9,775 nucleotides of DNA from Clostridiales bacterium UBA1389 (GTDB taxonomy: Bacteria; Bacillota; Clostridia; Oscillospirales; CAG-382): positions 1-9,775 of the forward strand of contig DBQR01000038.1 in NCBI GenBank assembly GCA_002305335.1. Direction: 5' to 3'. This document shows positions 1-7,019 of the stretch, piece by piece. Under the pieces are notes generated by a model. That model did no database searches and was not told the origin of the DNA. It saw nothing but the letters and a program-made list of their open reading frames with translations. The position numbers were made by a program, and so were the translations under genes. Numbering within the stretch: the stretch's first letter is position 1; the number at the start of each line of letters is the position of its first letter.

Positions 1-75
1 AAAAACGAAGAGCAGAACTGGTATTCGGCTGTTTTTATCGAGTAAAATTGTCATTTACATCATAGGGGCGGATAT

Positions 76-134
76 AAAAAAGCCTTCCGACTTCCGGGGA
101 AGGTGTCAGCCGAAGGCTGACGGATGAGGGGTAG
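76..134 (-). repeat. Structured intergenic palindromic element with terminator-like end
   Basis: Two adjacent hairpins are visible: CCTTCC (83-88) with GGAAGG (98-103), and a perfect GTCAGCC/GGCTGAC stem (105-111/115-121, GAA loop). Read on the minus strand, the first hairpin is followed directly by CTTTTTTA (82-75), so the element ends like an intrinsic terminator. A third pairing, AGCCTTC (81-87) with GAAGGCT (112-118), is also perfect and excludes both of the others. The layout (CCCCTCATCCGTCAGCC..., then a C/G-rich hairpin, then GGCTTTTTT) resembles interspersed intergenic elements I associate with gut Clostridia. That likeness is from memory, not from a search. Only one copy lies in this window. 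The adjoining bases 1-74 show no convincing feature. Confidence 0.5.
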
Positions 135-136
135 TG

Positions 137-148
137 CCGCAAATGCGG
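137..148. repeat. Small GC hairpin
   Basis: CCGCA (137-141) pairs with TGCGG (144-148) around a two-base loop. It is one of a row of hairpins between 83 and 238. It has no T-tract on either side, so it is not a terminator by itself. Confidence 0.4.
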
Positions 149-156
149 AAAAGCAG

Positions 157-187
157 AATAAAAAAATCCACAGCTTACGCTGTGGAT
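157..187 (-). terminator. Strong intrinsic terminator downstream of the GH172 gene
   Basis: A perfect 9-bp stem, ATCCACAGC (166-174) with GCTGTGGAT (179-187), has a four-base loop. On the minus strand the stem is followed by a run of Ts and TATT (165-157). It lies about 60 nt past the stop codon of the GH172-like gene, making it the best terminator candidate for that transcript. On the plus strand there is no T-tract after the hairpin. Confidence 0.8.
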
Positions 188-195
188 GAAATACT

Positions 196-209
196 CCGGT
201 AAATACCGG
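196..209. repeat. Short CCGGTA inverted repeat
   Basis: CCGGTA (196-201) and TACCGG (204-209) are perfect inverted arms with two bases between them. The repeat sits between the two terminator-like hairpins downstream of the GH172-like gene. It has no T-tract and no evident function. Confidence 0.35.
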
Positions 210-212
210 CGG

Positions 213-238
213 AATAAACGCGGGAAAACCCCGCGTTT
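213..238 (-). terminator. First intrinsic terminator after the GH172 gene (possibly bidirectional)
   Basis: A perfect 9-bp stem AAACGCGGG (216-224)/CCCGCGTTT (230-238) begins 9 nt after the stop codon of the GH172-like gene. On the minus strand it is followed by only ATT, so its T-tract is short and partly inside the stem. On the plus strand it is followed by TATATTTAT. It may act in either direction; the hairpin at 157-187 backs it up on the minus strand. Confidence 0.55.
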
Positions 239-247
239 TATATTTAT

Positions 248-1321
248 CTATACAATCTCAAGTCCGTCTTTGTCCGGCAGTGGCGGGAAAACCGTATCAA
301 GATTATCCTGATACCAGTATGCCACCGAGGAAATATCGTCCTGCAAAGGAAGATATCTTCCCCCCGAACGCCAGCCTAAAGCCTGAATGGTTACCTTAAA
401 ATCCTTTTCGAAATACACCGGGTCGGTTATATGGAAACGGTACATCGAAAACCTTGCCTGGGACTTGTAGACATCGTCCACCGTCATCTTGTGGAACCCC
501 GCATAAGGAGTGGTAAAATCGGTGTATCTCCCGTTTACGTCGAAATTATACGCTCCGCAGAAATAGTCCTCCGTGCCGGTGCCGCAGATGGTGGGAAATT
601 CCCCGTCGCCGTCAAGGTAGAACTTGATTTCTCCTTCCCCCCACCAGCCGGAATTGTTGGACCCCCAGAACAAATAGGTCCCCACATACTGCCCTTTGCC
701 CTTAATATTATCAAGGATGGTATGGACACCCTTGTAGGGAAGGGGATTTACCCGCCTGAACTGGGAATGGAAATACCCCATGTTTTCGGGGAGCTTGGTC
801 AAAAGATAATCTATCTGATAATAAACCATTAAATCCGTTTGGGTGATATTCTCAAGGGTTATTTTAAAGTGTTTATTAAAGGGCATTTCAAAATAGGAAT
901 TCAGCCCTTTTCTGGGATTTATGCATACGGCAAGGGTGGAAACCTGCTTGTATTCGGTGTTTAACGCATTGCAGAAGAAGTCGGCGGCGGGTACCTCCAC
1001 CGAGGGGTTTTCGCTGTTGTCCCAGTACATGCGAAGTATAAGGGGACGTACGGTCCCTGCCGAATCGGTCATCCAGATATGCTTTATAACCCCCTGACCT
1101 TCCACATCCGCCAGAACCGCCGTTTCGCCGGCTTTGATTATTATTGAGGGGGAAACCTTCCAGCCCCTCCCTAAATCCCTTGCGCAGTGGGCACCGGTAC
1201 CTTCGGTGGCCATACCCCCTTTACCCTTTTCGCCGGTTTTGTTTTCGGCGGAAATGGACCTGGTCTTTGCGTCGGAAAGCAGGGCTAATTCATGAAGTCC
1301 GAAACCTAATCCGTTGAACAT
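248..1321 (-). CDS. GH172 (DUF2961) alpha-furanosidase-like protein
   Basis: A 357-residue DUF2961 protein, the family now classed as glycoside hydrolase family 172. Characterised members act on alpha-D-fructofuranosides (difructose dianhydride I synthase/hydrolase) or alpha-D-arabinofuranosides; the substrate here cannot be told from sequence. Visible family signatures are the N-terminal stretch LSDAKTRSISAENKTGEKG (15-33), GRGWKVSPSI (51-60), VIKHIWMT (78-85), WWGEGEIKFYLDGD (226-239) and GTGTEDYF (247-254). Glu251 together with Glu229 or Glu231 are candidate catalytic acids. There is no signal peptide or membrane segment, so it probably acts in the cytoplasm on imported short sugars. The ATG has a strong GGGAGG site seven bases upstream. 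It is the first gene after the pyr operon on the same strand but has its own promoter and terminators, so it is likely a single-gene unit. Confidence 0.85.
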   Translation of the reverse strand: MFNGLGFGLHELALLSDAKTRSISAENKTGEKGKGGMATEGTGAHCARDLGRGWKVSPSIIIKAGETAVLADVEGQGVIKHIWMTDSAGTVRPLILRMYWDNSENPSVEVPAADFFCNALNTEYKQVSTLAVCINPRKGLNSYFEMPFNKHFKITLENITQTDLMVYYQIDYLLTKLPENMGYFHSQFRRVNPLPYKGVHTILDNIKGKGQYVGTYLFWGSNNSGWWGEGEIKFYLDGDGEFPTICGTGTEDYFCGAYNFDVNGRYTDFTTPYAGFHKMTVDDVYKSQARFSMYRFHITDPVYFEKDFKVTIQALGWRSGGRYLPLQDDISSVAYWYQDNLDTVFPPLPDKDGLEIV

Positions 1322-1372
1322 TACAATTCCTCCCGATTTCTGATTTTAACAGGCAATTTTTACAACGATTTT

Positions 1373-1400
1373 ATTATACCGATAACAGAAAAAAAGTCAA
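1373..1400 (-). promoter_or_regulatory. Sigma-A promoter of the GH172 gene
   Basis: On the minus strand a TTGACT -35 box (1400-1395) and a perfect TATAAT -10 box (1378-1373) are separated by 16 bp. The predicted start is near 1366, giving a 5' leader of about 45 nt before the ATG at 1321. The promoter lies just past the pyr operon terminator hairpin, so this gene can be expressed independently of pyr. Confidence 0.8.
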
Positions 1401-1410
1401 TCATAAATAC

Positions 1411-1440
1411 AACCCTCTCCCTTTTTTTCGGGAAAGGGTT
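1411..1440 (-). terminator. Terminator hairpin ending the pyr operon
   Basis: AACCCTTTCCC and GGGAGAGGGTT (minus strand, 1440-1430 and 1421-1411) form an 11-bp stem with one G-U pair and an eight-base loop. It starts five bases after the pyrI stop. The downstream tract is only moderately T-rich (GTATTTAT), so termination may be incomplete and some transcripts could run on into the GH172-like gene. Confidence 0.65.
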
Positions 1441-1444
1441 TGTT

Positions 1445-1861
1445 TCAGTTTGCCTTGGAATCGCAGTAAACGCACCGGTAAGTATGGTTTTTTGTGTCGG
1501 TCAGTCGGAAAATCTGGTCGATTTCCCGCTCCACCGAGGTTATGCACCGGGGGTTTTTGCATTTTAAAATGTTCACTAATCTTTCAGGCAGGGTGAGGTG
1601 GTCCCTTTTGAAAAGCTTTCCGTTCCGTATTACATTTACGGTTATTCCGGGGTCTATGTAGCCTAACACCGTAAAATCCAGATCGATTATTTTGCCGATT
1701 TTGATTATATCCTTCCGCCCCATTTTGGTGGATTCCGCATTGTTTATCATAGCGACGGTACACCCTAAACTTCCCAGTCCCAAGGTCTGATAAATTTCCA
1801 TACCCCTTCCCGCGGTTATATGGTCAAGCACTATCCCGTCGGTTATCTGCCCTATTACCAT
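1445..1861 (-). CDS. pyrI: Aspartate carbamoyltransferase regulatory subunit PyrI
   Basis: The 138-residue regulatory chain of aspartate transcarbamylase. It binds nucleotide effectors and joins catalytic PyrB trimers through a zinc domain. The four zinc cysteines are present: C101-x4-C106 (CKNPRC) and C130-x2-C133 (CVYC). The nucleotide-binding domain shows GIVLDHI (Asp13, His14), matching Asp19/His20 of the E. coli chain, GRKDIIKI with Lys54 near the E. coli Lys60 position, and NGK (Lys82) near Lys94. The chain is about 15 residues shorter than E. coli PyrI, with roughly six missing ahead of the DHI motif. Its GGAGGA ribosome site lies in the last codons of pyrB, two bases separate the genes, and translation is probably coupled. 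It is the last gene of the pyr operon. Its presence implies an allosteric, holoenzyme-type ATCase rather than the unregulated trimer of Bacillus. Confidence 0.95.
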   Translation of the reverse strand: MVIGQITDGIVLDHITAGRGMEIYQTLGLGSLGCTVAMINNAESTKMGRKDIIKIGKIIDLDFTVLGYIDPGITVNVIRNGKLFKRDHLTLPERLVNILKCKNPRCITSVEREIDQIFRLTDTKNHTYRCVYCDSKAN

Positions 1862-1863
1862 AA

Positions 1864-2775
1864 TTATTCCTCCAGTAATTTCAGAATCAAGGCCATTCGT
1901 ATGAATTTGCCGTTTAACACCTGTTTGAAATAGCAGGCTCTTTTATCGCCGTCGATGGCAACCGAAATTTCGTTCACCCTCGGCAGTGGGTGCATTATGC
2001 AAAGGTCTTCCTTTGCCATAACCAGCTTGTCGGGGGTCAGAATGTATGTATCTTTCAGGCGGAGGTAGTCGGCTTCGTTGAAAAACCTTTCCTTCTGCAC
2101 CCTTGTCATATAAAGGATGTCAAGGCGGGGGATTGCCTCCTCAAGATTTCTTACCTCCTCGAAGGGGATGCTGCCGGCAATCAGAGTTTCTTCCTTTACA
2201 TATTCGGGAATGCACAGTTCCTCCGGAGAAATAAGCACAAATCTTATCCCCTTATACCGTGAAAGGGCAGTAATCAGGGAATGAACCGTTCTCCCGAACT
2301 TCAAGTCACCGCATATTCCCACCGTAAGATTTTCAAAACCCCCTTTTTCCCGTTTTATCGTAAGCAGGTCGGCCAAGGTCTGGGTGGGGTGGTTGTGACC
2401 TCCGTCCCCGGCGTTTATTACCGGAACGGGGGAGCTTACGGCGGCCACCTGGGCAGCCCCCTCCTTGGGGTGGCGTATGGCGATTATGTCGGCAAAGCAG
2501 GCGACGGTTTTAATGGTGTCGGCAACGCTTTCCCCCTTCGCCGCCGAACTGGCGTCCGCCGATGAAAAGCCCAGCACGCTCCCCCCCAGCTCGATCATAG
2601 CCGCCTCAAAGCTAAGCCGGGTGCGGGTGGAAGGCTCGTAAAACAAGGTGGCGATTTTTTTGTTCTGGCATTTTGTTCTGTACCTGTCGGGGTTAGAGAT
2701 TATATCAAGAGCCCTTTCGATAAGGCCGTCAATCTCGAAAACCGTAAGGTCTTTTATGTCAATAAGACTTTTCAT
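1864..2775 (-). CDS. pyrB: Aspartate carbamoyltransferase catalytic subunit PyrB
   Basis: Catalytic chain (303 residues, normal length) that condenses carbamoyl phosphate and aspartate to N-carbamoyl-L-aspartate, the committed step of pyrimidine synthesis. The carbamoyl-phosphate loop FYEPSTRTRLSFE lies at 45-57, with Ser49, Thr50, Arg51, Thr52 and Arg53. The flexible loop SSAAKGES carries Lys80, equivalent to E. coli Lys84. RHP (101-103), the GDGGHNHPTQTLAD region (123-136) and the C-terminal HPLPR complete the active site. The start ATG is preceded by a GGGGGAAGG site. The gene lies 23 nt after pyrE, the largest gap in the operon, and is followed two bases later by its regulatory partner pyrI. 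All key residues are intact. Confidence 0.97.
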   Translation of the reverse strand: MKSLIDIKDLTVFEIDGLIERALDIISNPDRYRTKCQNKKIATLFYEPSTRTRLSFEAAMIELGGSVLGFSSADASSAAKGESVADTIKTVACFADIIAIRHPKEGAAQVAAVSSPVPVINAGDGGHNHPTQTLADLLTIKREKGGFENLTVGICGDLKFGRTVHSLITALSRYKGIRFVLISPEELCIPEYVKEETLIAGSIPFEEVRNLEEAIPRLDILYMTRVQKERFFNEADYLRLKDTYILTPDKLVMAKEDLCIMHPLPRVNEISVAIDGDKRACYFKQVLNGKFIRMALILKLLEE

Positions 2776-2798
2776 TTACCTTCCCCCTGTCATTTTAA

Positions 2799-3437
2799 TT
2801 ATTTCCAGATCCAGCTTTCGTCGGAGGGATTTTCCCTGAAGGCCATTAATTTCGGCACATCCGTAGATTCGATATACCCGCATTCTGCCGCCAGTTCCAC
2901 CATGGCGTCAAAGTCGGTGAGGGAAACATGTTTTATACCGGCTTTTTCAAGACGTTCCTTCCCCTTTGCCATATTGTAGGTGAAGATGGAAACAACCCCC
3001 AAAACCTCAGCTCCCGCTTCCCGGAGTACCTCCACCACATCGATAACGCTTCCGCCGGTGGAAATCAAATCCTCCACCACCACGGCTTTCTGGCCGGGCA
3101 GCAGCCTGCCTTCGATTTTGTTTTTCCGTCCGTGGTCCTTTGCGCCGGTGCGGACATACCCCATGGGGAGGTTGAGTATGCTGGCGGCAATGGCGGCATG
3201 GGGGATTCCGGCGGTGGCGGTTCCCATAAGAATTTCCGCCCCGGGATAGGTGTCTTTGATAAGCTGAGCTAAGGCGTTTTCAACATCGTTTCTAACCTTC
3301 ACGTCGGATAGTATAAGCCGGTTGTCGCAGTATATCGGGCTTTTTATACCGCTTGCCCAGACAAAAACCTCACCGGGTCTGAAAAATACCGCCTTAATTT
3401 CCAGCAGGTCCTTTGAAATTTGCTTTTTGGTATCCAT
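2799..3437 (-). CDS. pyrE: Orotate phosphoribosyltransferase PyrE
   Basis: Type I phosphoribosyltransferase that joins orotate and PRPP to make OMP. The PRPP-binding motif VVVEDLISTGGSV is at 119-131, and the mobile catalytic loop AKDHGRKNKIEG is at 99-110 with the expected Lys, His and Arg. WASGIKSPIYCDNR (27-40) matches the N-terminal substrate region. I place the start at the ATG at 3437 (212 residues), because a GAGGTGG ribosome site lies six bases before it. An earlier in-frame ATG at 3452 sits directly against the pyrF stop, and its own codons 2-3 form that ribosome site, so it is unlikely to be used. The gap from pyrF is 15 nt. No defects are seen. Confidence 0.96.
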   Translation of the reverse strand: MDTKKQISKDLLEIKAVFFRPGEVFVWASGIKSPIYCDNRLILSDVKVRNDVENALAQLIKDTYPGAEILMGTATAGIPHAAIAASILNLPMGYVRTGAKDHGRKNKIEGRLLPGQKAVVVEDLISTGGSVIDVVEVLREAGAEVLGVVSIFTYNMAKGKERLEKAGIKHVSLTDFDAMVELAAECGYIESTDVPKLMAFRENPSDESWIWK

Positions 3438-3452
3438 AACAGTCCACCTCAT

Positions 3453-4151
3453 TTATTTGAATTCGTTTATACAGCGTAAGTATGCGTTGACTGGGTCCTG
3501 GGCTTGGGTTATGGGACGCCCCACCACAATATAGTCGCACCCCATTTGTTTGGCTTTGTCGGGAGGAGCAATCCTTGACTGGTCGTCAACGCCTGAATCG
3601 GCAAACCTTATCCCCGGCGTAACCGTAAGAAAGTTGTTTCCGCAGGCGTTATGTACCTTGTTTGCTTCCCAGGGGGAGCAAACCACCCCGTCAAGGCCGG
3701 CCTCCTTTGCGTTGCCTGCGTACTTTATAACCGTTTCCTCCATTGTTGCGGATATCAGAAGTTCCCTTTGCATAACCTCCTCGTTTGTGGAGGTAAGCTG
3801 GGTTACCGCTAAAATCGCCGGACGGCTGCCGTCGGGGCGGGTTGCCCCCTCAAGGGCGGAGGTCATCATGGCTTTTGTGCCGGTGGCATGGAGGTTTACC
3901 ATATCCACTCCGTAGGCCGAAAGCACCCTCATTGTCTTTTTAACCGTGTTGGGTATATCGTGGAGCTTAAGGTCAAGGAAAATTTTATGTCCTCTTGCCT
4001 TTAGAACTTTTACTATGCCTGCTCCCTCGGCGTAAAACAGCTCCATTCCGATTTTTACGAAGGGTCTTATTTCCCCGAAAAGGTTAAGAAAATCCATTGT
4101 ATCTCTTACATTTGAAAAATCCAGGGCTATTATTACTTTGTTATTATCCAT
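3453..4151 (-). CDS. pyrF: Orotidine 5'-phosphate decarboxylase PyrF
   Basis: Decarboxylates OMP to UMP, the last step of the pathway. It is the short class I type (232 residues). The catalytic FLDLKLHDIPNTV motif is at 58-70, with Asp60, Lys62 and Asp65 in the D-K-x2-D arrangement. VIIALDFS (6-13), TPGIR (178-182) and the phosphate-binding VVGRPIT (209-215) follow. I choose the ATG at 4151 because AGGTGG stands about five bases upstream. A GTG at 4160 would add three residues but lies inside that ribosome site. The start overlaps the end of pyrD by eight bases, suggesting translational coupling. Followed 15 nt later by pyrE. Confidence 0.96.
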   Translation of the reverse strand: MDNNKVIIALDFSNVRDTMDFLNLFGEIRPFVKIGMELFYAEGAGIVKVLKARGHKIFLDLKLHDIPNTVKKTMRVLSAYGVDMVNLHATGTKAMMTSALEGATRPDGSRPAILAVTQLTSTNEEVMQRELLISATMEETVIKYAGNAKEAGLDGVVCSPWEANKVHNACGNNFLTVTPGIRFADSGVDDQSRIAPPDKAKQMGCDYIVVGRPITQAQDPVNAYLRCINEFK

Positions 4152-5058
4152 GGCTTCCACCTGTAACTTCCGAAAGGCTTTTTATATTGTATTTATCCAT
4201 TGTTTCAGGTAAAGCGTCTATAATATCCCGGCAGGCATAGGGGTTTATCAGATTTGCCGAACCCACCTCCACCGCCGTGGCTCCCGCTAACATGGCTTCG
4301 ATCACGTCCCCGGCGGAGGATATCCCCCCCATTCCGATTATGGGTATTTTTACCGCTTTATATACTTCATAAATCATCCTTAACGCCACCGGCAGTATTG
4401 CCGGACCGGATAATCCGCCGGTTATGTTGGCAAGGACGGGCTTTTTGCTTTTAAGGTCAATCCTTAACCCCAGCAGGGTATTTATAAGGCTTACCCCGTC
4501 CGCCCCCGCCGCTTCGCAGGCAGAGGCAATTTCGGCAATAGTCGAAACATTTGGGGAAAGCTTGGGAATTATGGGCTTTTTAACCTCTTTTCTTACCGCA
4601 TACACCACCTCGTAGGCGGACCTGACGGTGCCGCCGAAGGCAAGCCCCCCGTTATGGATATTGGGACAGCTTATGTTAAGCTCAATCCAGCCCACCTGCT
4701 CCACTTGGTCAAGGAGGGTGGCGTTGTAAATATATTCCTCAACGGAAAAGCCGCAGACATTCGCCATAACCTTTTTATGAAAGACGTGGTTTAACTTAAG
4801 CAGCTCCTCATTTATAACCGAATGTATTCCGGGGTTCTGAAGCCCCACCGAATTTAACAGTCCCGAAGGGCATTCGGCAATCCGCGGGGTATTGTTCCCG
4901 AAACGGGGTTCCCGTGTGGTTCCCTTGAAGGAGAAGGTGCCGAGTATATTTATGTCGTAAATCCCGGCAAATTCATGGCCGTAGCCGAAGGTGCCGCTGG
5001 CGGGAATTATGGGGTTGTCAAGGGTTATCCCGCAAAGGTTTACCTTTAATTCTGCCAT
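4144..5058 (-). CDS. pyrD: Dihydroorotate dehydrogenase class 1B, catalytic subunit PyrD
   Basis: FMN-binding TIM-barrel enzyme (304 residues) that oxidises dihydroorotate to orotate. The class 1 active-site cysteine is present as Cys131 in NISCPN (128-133). The substrate and FMN segments PASGTFGYG (19-27), FKGTT (44-48) and NSVGLQNPG (69-77) are intact, as is the C-terminal phosphate-binding GMGGISSAGD. The class 1B assignment rests on the cysteine base plus the adjacent pyrK, which provides the FAD/iron-sulfur subunit and makes NAD+ the acceptor. The start ATG has a perfect AAAGGAGG site seven bases upstream, within pyrK, and overlaps pyrK by 13 bases. The enzyme is soluble: there is no membrane anchor as in class 2. 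Confidence 0.96.
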   Translation of the reverse strand: MAELKVNLCGITLDNPIIPASGTFGYGHEFAGIYDINILGTFSFKGTTREPRFGNNTPRIAECPSGLLNSVGLQNPGIHSVINEELLKLNHVFHKKVMANVCGFSVEEYIYNATLLDQVEQVGWIELNISCPNIHNGGLAFGGTVRSAYEVVYAVRKEVKKPIIPKLSPNVSTIAEIASACEAAGADGVSLINTLLGLRIDLKSKKPVLANITGGLSGPAILPVALRMIYEVYKAVKIPIIGMGGISSAGDVIEAMLAGATAVEVGSANLINPYACRDIIDALPETMDKYNIKSLSEVTGGSHG

Positions 5059-5783
5059 ATAATTTCCTCCTTTTCCAGGACGGGCCCCTCTTTACAAATC
5101 CGCTTTGTGCCGTATAAGGTCTTGCAGCTGCACCCCATGCAGGCGCCGAAGCCGCAGCCCATTCTTTCCTCAAAGCTGTACTGACCGGAGGTAACCGATG
5201 TGTTATAAACCGCCCTTAGCATAGCCTGGGGTCCGCAGGCAAATGTGTAAGTGTAACGGCAGTCGGTCATGGCATCGGCGGCATATCCCATTATACCGTA
5301 GGTGCCGTCAAGGGTGGTTATAATTGTTCTGACATTCAGGGCTTTAAAGTTTTCCTCCCAAAACACTTCGTCTCTTGTGTTAAATCCCATAATAACGGTG
5401 ACTTCTTTGCCTTGCGAAACAAGGGTTTTCGCCAAAAGGTAAAGGGGAGGAACCCCGCAGCCTCCGCCGATAAGCAGAGGAGATTTCCCGCTTTTTTGCG
5501 TGTCGAAACCGTTTCCCAGATCGGTTAAAAGGTTTGATTTAGTACCCTCTTTAAGGGTTGACATATATTCGGTGCCCCCGCCAACCACTTTATATATAAG
5601 AATAAGCCTTTCTTTTTCCACATTACAGACCGAAATGGGACGGCGGAGATAAAACCCCTCAAGCTTTATATTCACAAACCGTCCGGGGGCTTCCATGCCG
5701 GTCGTATCCCCGGATAAATTTATTTCAAACGTATTTTTGGCTATCCGTTTGTTTGAAATTACGGTGAAGCTGCGTTCATTCAT
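5046..5783 (-). CDS. pyrK: Dihydroorotate dehydrogenase electron-transfer subunit PyrK
   Basis: FAD and [2Fe-2S] subunit (245 residues) that passes electrons from PyrD to NAD+. A ferredoxin-reductase-like FAD domain shows RRPIS at 47-51, followed by VVGGGTEYM (66-74). The nucleotide domain has LLIGGGCGVPPLY (103-115) and FACGPQAML (181-189). The C-terminal cluster ligands are Cys210, Cys215, Cys218 and Cys230 (GCGFGACMGC... then C before KEGPVL); Cys220 is an extra cysteine. Spacing between the third and fourth ligands (12) looks slightly shorter than in the Bacillus protein, from memory. The start overlaps the pyrC stop as ATGA; the nearest ribosome-site-like sequence (AAGGACGG) is some ten bases away, so re-initiation from pyrC is likely. 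Confidence 0.95.
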   Translation of the reverse strand: MNERSFTVISNKRIAKNTFEINLSGDTTGMEAPGRFVNIKLEGFYLRRPISVCNVEKERLILIYKVVGGGTEYMSTLKEGTKSNLLTDLGNGFDTQKSGKSPLLIGGGCGVPPLYLLAKTLVSQGKEVTVIMGFNTRDEVFWEENFKALNVRTIITTLDGTYGIMGYAADAMTDCRYTYTFACGPQAMLRAVYNTSVTSGQYSFEERMGCGFGACMGCSCKTLYGTKRICKEGPVLEKEEIIWQN

Positions 5784-6973
5784 GGCTGTAATCCGTCCTT
5801 TAGTTCCGGCGAAAGCCAGACAAATCTGCCGTTATAATATGTTGCCATGCATTTTCCGTAAACCGTATCACCCGCGAAGGGGGTGGATTTCCCCATGGAA
5901 GCAAATTCATTAGGATTTATAACATATCCGGCATTTAAGTCAAACACCGTAAAATCATTATCATTCCGGTGTAGTCCGAATCTTTTCCGCGGGGAGTGAC
6001 ACATCAGGTCGATAAGTTTATCCAGGCTGATTATGTTTGCTTTAACCAGACGGGTGTATAAAACCGGAAAAGCGATTTCAAGCCCGGTTACCCCGAAGGC
6101 GGACTTCTCAAACCCCATGTCCTTTTCGCTTTCCCCGTGGGGAGCATGGTCGGTGGCAATCATATCTATGGTGCCGTCGGCAAGCCCTTTCAGCAGCGCC
6201 TCCCGGTCGGATTTGCTCCGTAGGGGAGGGTTCATTTTATATCTGCCCTCGTCCTTAAGCACGGTATCATCTAAAAGCAGGTGGTGGGGGGTGACTTCGC
6301 AGGATATATCAAGCCCGGCGGCTTTGGCTTGCCTTATTAAGCTTACCGACTCTTTTGTCGAAATATGGCAGGCATGATAGGCGCAGCCTGTTTTGGCCGC
6401 AAGGTTAAGATCCCGTTCCAGCATCCACCATTCGCTTTCGCCGGCCATTCCCTTTATATTCCTGCTTTTTGCATATTCTCCGTTATGTATATAACCGGCC
6501 CCCGCAAGGCTTTTATATTCGCAGTGGTTGGCTATCAGCTTCCCAAGGGATTTTGCTTTTTTCATGGCGTTTAGCATTAATTCCCCGTCTTCCACACCGT
6601 ACCCGTCGTCGGTGAAGCCGCAGACATGGCCGGATAAGCTATCCATATCCGAAAGCTCCGTCCCCTTTTGTCCCTTTGTTATCGAGCCGTAGGGGTAAAC
6701 TCCGATAACCGCGTCCCTTTGGATAATATCCGTTTCATATTTAAAATTATCATAACAATCGGGCACGGGATTAAGGTTCGGCATGGCGCAGACAGAAGTA
6801 AATCCCCCCCTTGCCGCCGCCGAAGTGCCGGTATATACGGTTTCCTTATAAGAAAAACCCGGCTCACGCAGATGAACGTGCACATCCGCGAAACCGGGGA
6901 AAATAACGTATTTATTCCGGCTGAAAGCAGAAGTAAGTTCTTCTCTTTCAAAGGAATTTTTTAATAAATCCAT
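5780..6973 (-). CDS. pyrC: Dihydroorotase PyrC (class I, short N-terminus)
   Basis: Zinc amidohydrolase that cyclises carbamoyl-aspartate to dihydroorotate. Metal ligands and catalytic residues are visible: His32 and His34 in DVHVHLREPG (30-39), with substrate residues Arg36 and Asn66; Asp122/Asp123 in FTDDGYG, as in class I enzymes; His150 (ANHCE), His203 (HACHIST) and Asp275 in ATDHAPH. I place the start at the ATG at 6973 (397 residues), preceded by GGAAGGG six bases away. An in-frame ATG at 7042 would add 23 residues encoded by the leader terminator, and it has no ribosome site. Only about 21 residues precede the barrel, against about 45 in typical class I enzymes, so part of the N-terminal beta-sandwich is missing. 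This is the first gene of the operon. Confidence 0.95.
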   Translation of the reverse strand: MDLLKNSFEREELTSAFSRNKYVIFPGFADVHVHLREPGFSYKETVYTGTSAAARGGFTSVCAMPNLNPVPDCYDNFKYETDIIQRDAVIGVYPYGSITKGQKGTELSDMDSLSGHVCGFTDDGYGVEDGELMLNAMKKAKSLGKLIANHCEYKSLAGAGYIHNGEYAKSRNIKGMAGESEWWMLERDLNLAAKTGCAYHACHISTKESVSLIRQAKAAGLDISCEVTPHHLLLDDTVLKDEGRYKMNPPLRSKSDREALLKGLADGTIDMIATDHAPHGESEKDMGFEKSAFGVTGLEIAFPVLYTRLVKANIISLDKLIDLMCHSPRKRFGLHRNDNDFTVFDLNAGYVINPNEFASMGKSTPFAGDTVYGKCMATYYNGRFVWLSPELKDGLQP

Positions 6974-6990
6974 GCTTATCCCTTCCGGGC

Positions 6991-7019
6991 AAAATAAAGC
7001 CCCGCATATTATGCGGGAC
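6991..7019 (-). terminator. Intrinsic terminator in the pyr leader (attenuator)
   Basis: On the minus strand GTCCCGCAT (7019-7011) and ATGCGGGGC (7007-6999) form a 9-bp stem, with one G-U pair and an AAT loop. It is followed by TTTATTTT (6998-6991). The hairpin ends only 18 bases before the pyrC start codon, where an unconditional terminator would silence the whole operon. It must therefore be conditional. Confidence 0.8.

Noticed and set aside
1..54. Possible gene end on the plus strand (frame 1 stop at 43-45) or gene start on the minus strand (ATG at 54-52, reading MTILLDKNSRIPVLLFVF).
   Set aside because: Too few codons to judge, no ribosome site before the minus-strand ATG, and no homology recognisable in either frame. 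The neighbouring gene cannot be assigned.
431..832. Plus-strand open frame of 133 codons.
   Set aside because: It is antisense to the GH172-like gene, which has clear family motifs. The frame has no ribosome site and no recognisable protein features.
3438..3452. Alternative PyrE start directly after the pyrF stop (ATG at 3452).
   Set aside because: Codons 2-3 of that version form the GAGGTGG ribosome site of the ATG at 3437, and no ribosome site precedes 3452 at a suitable distance.
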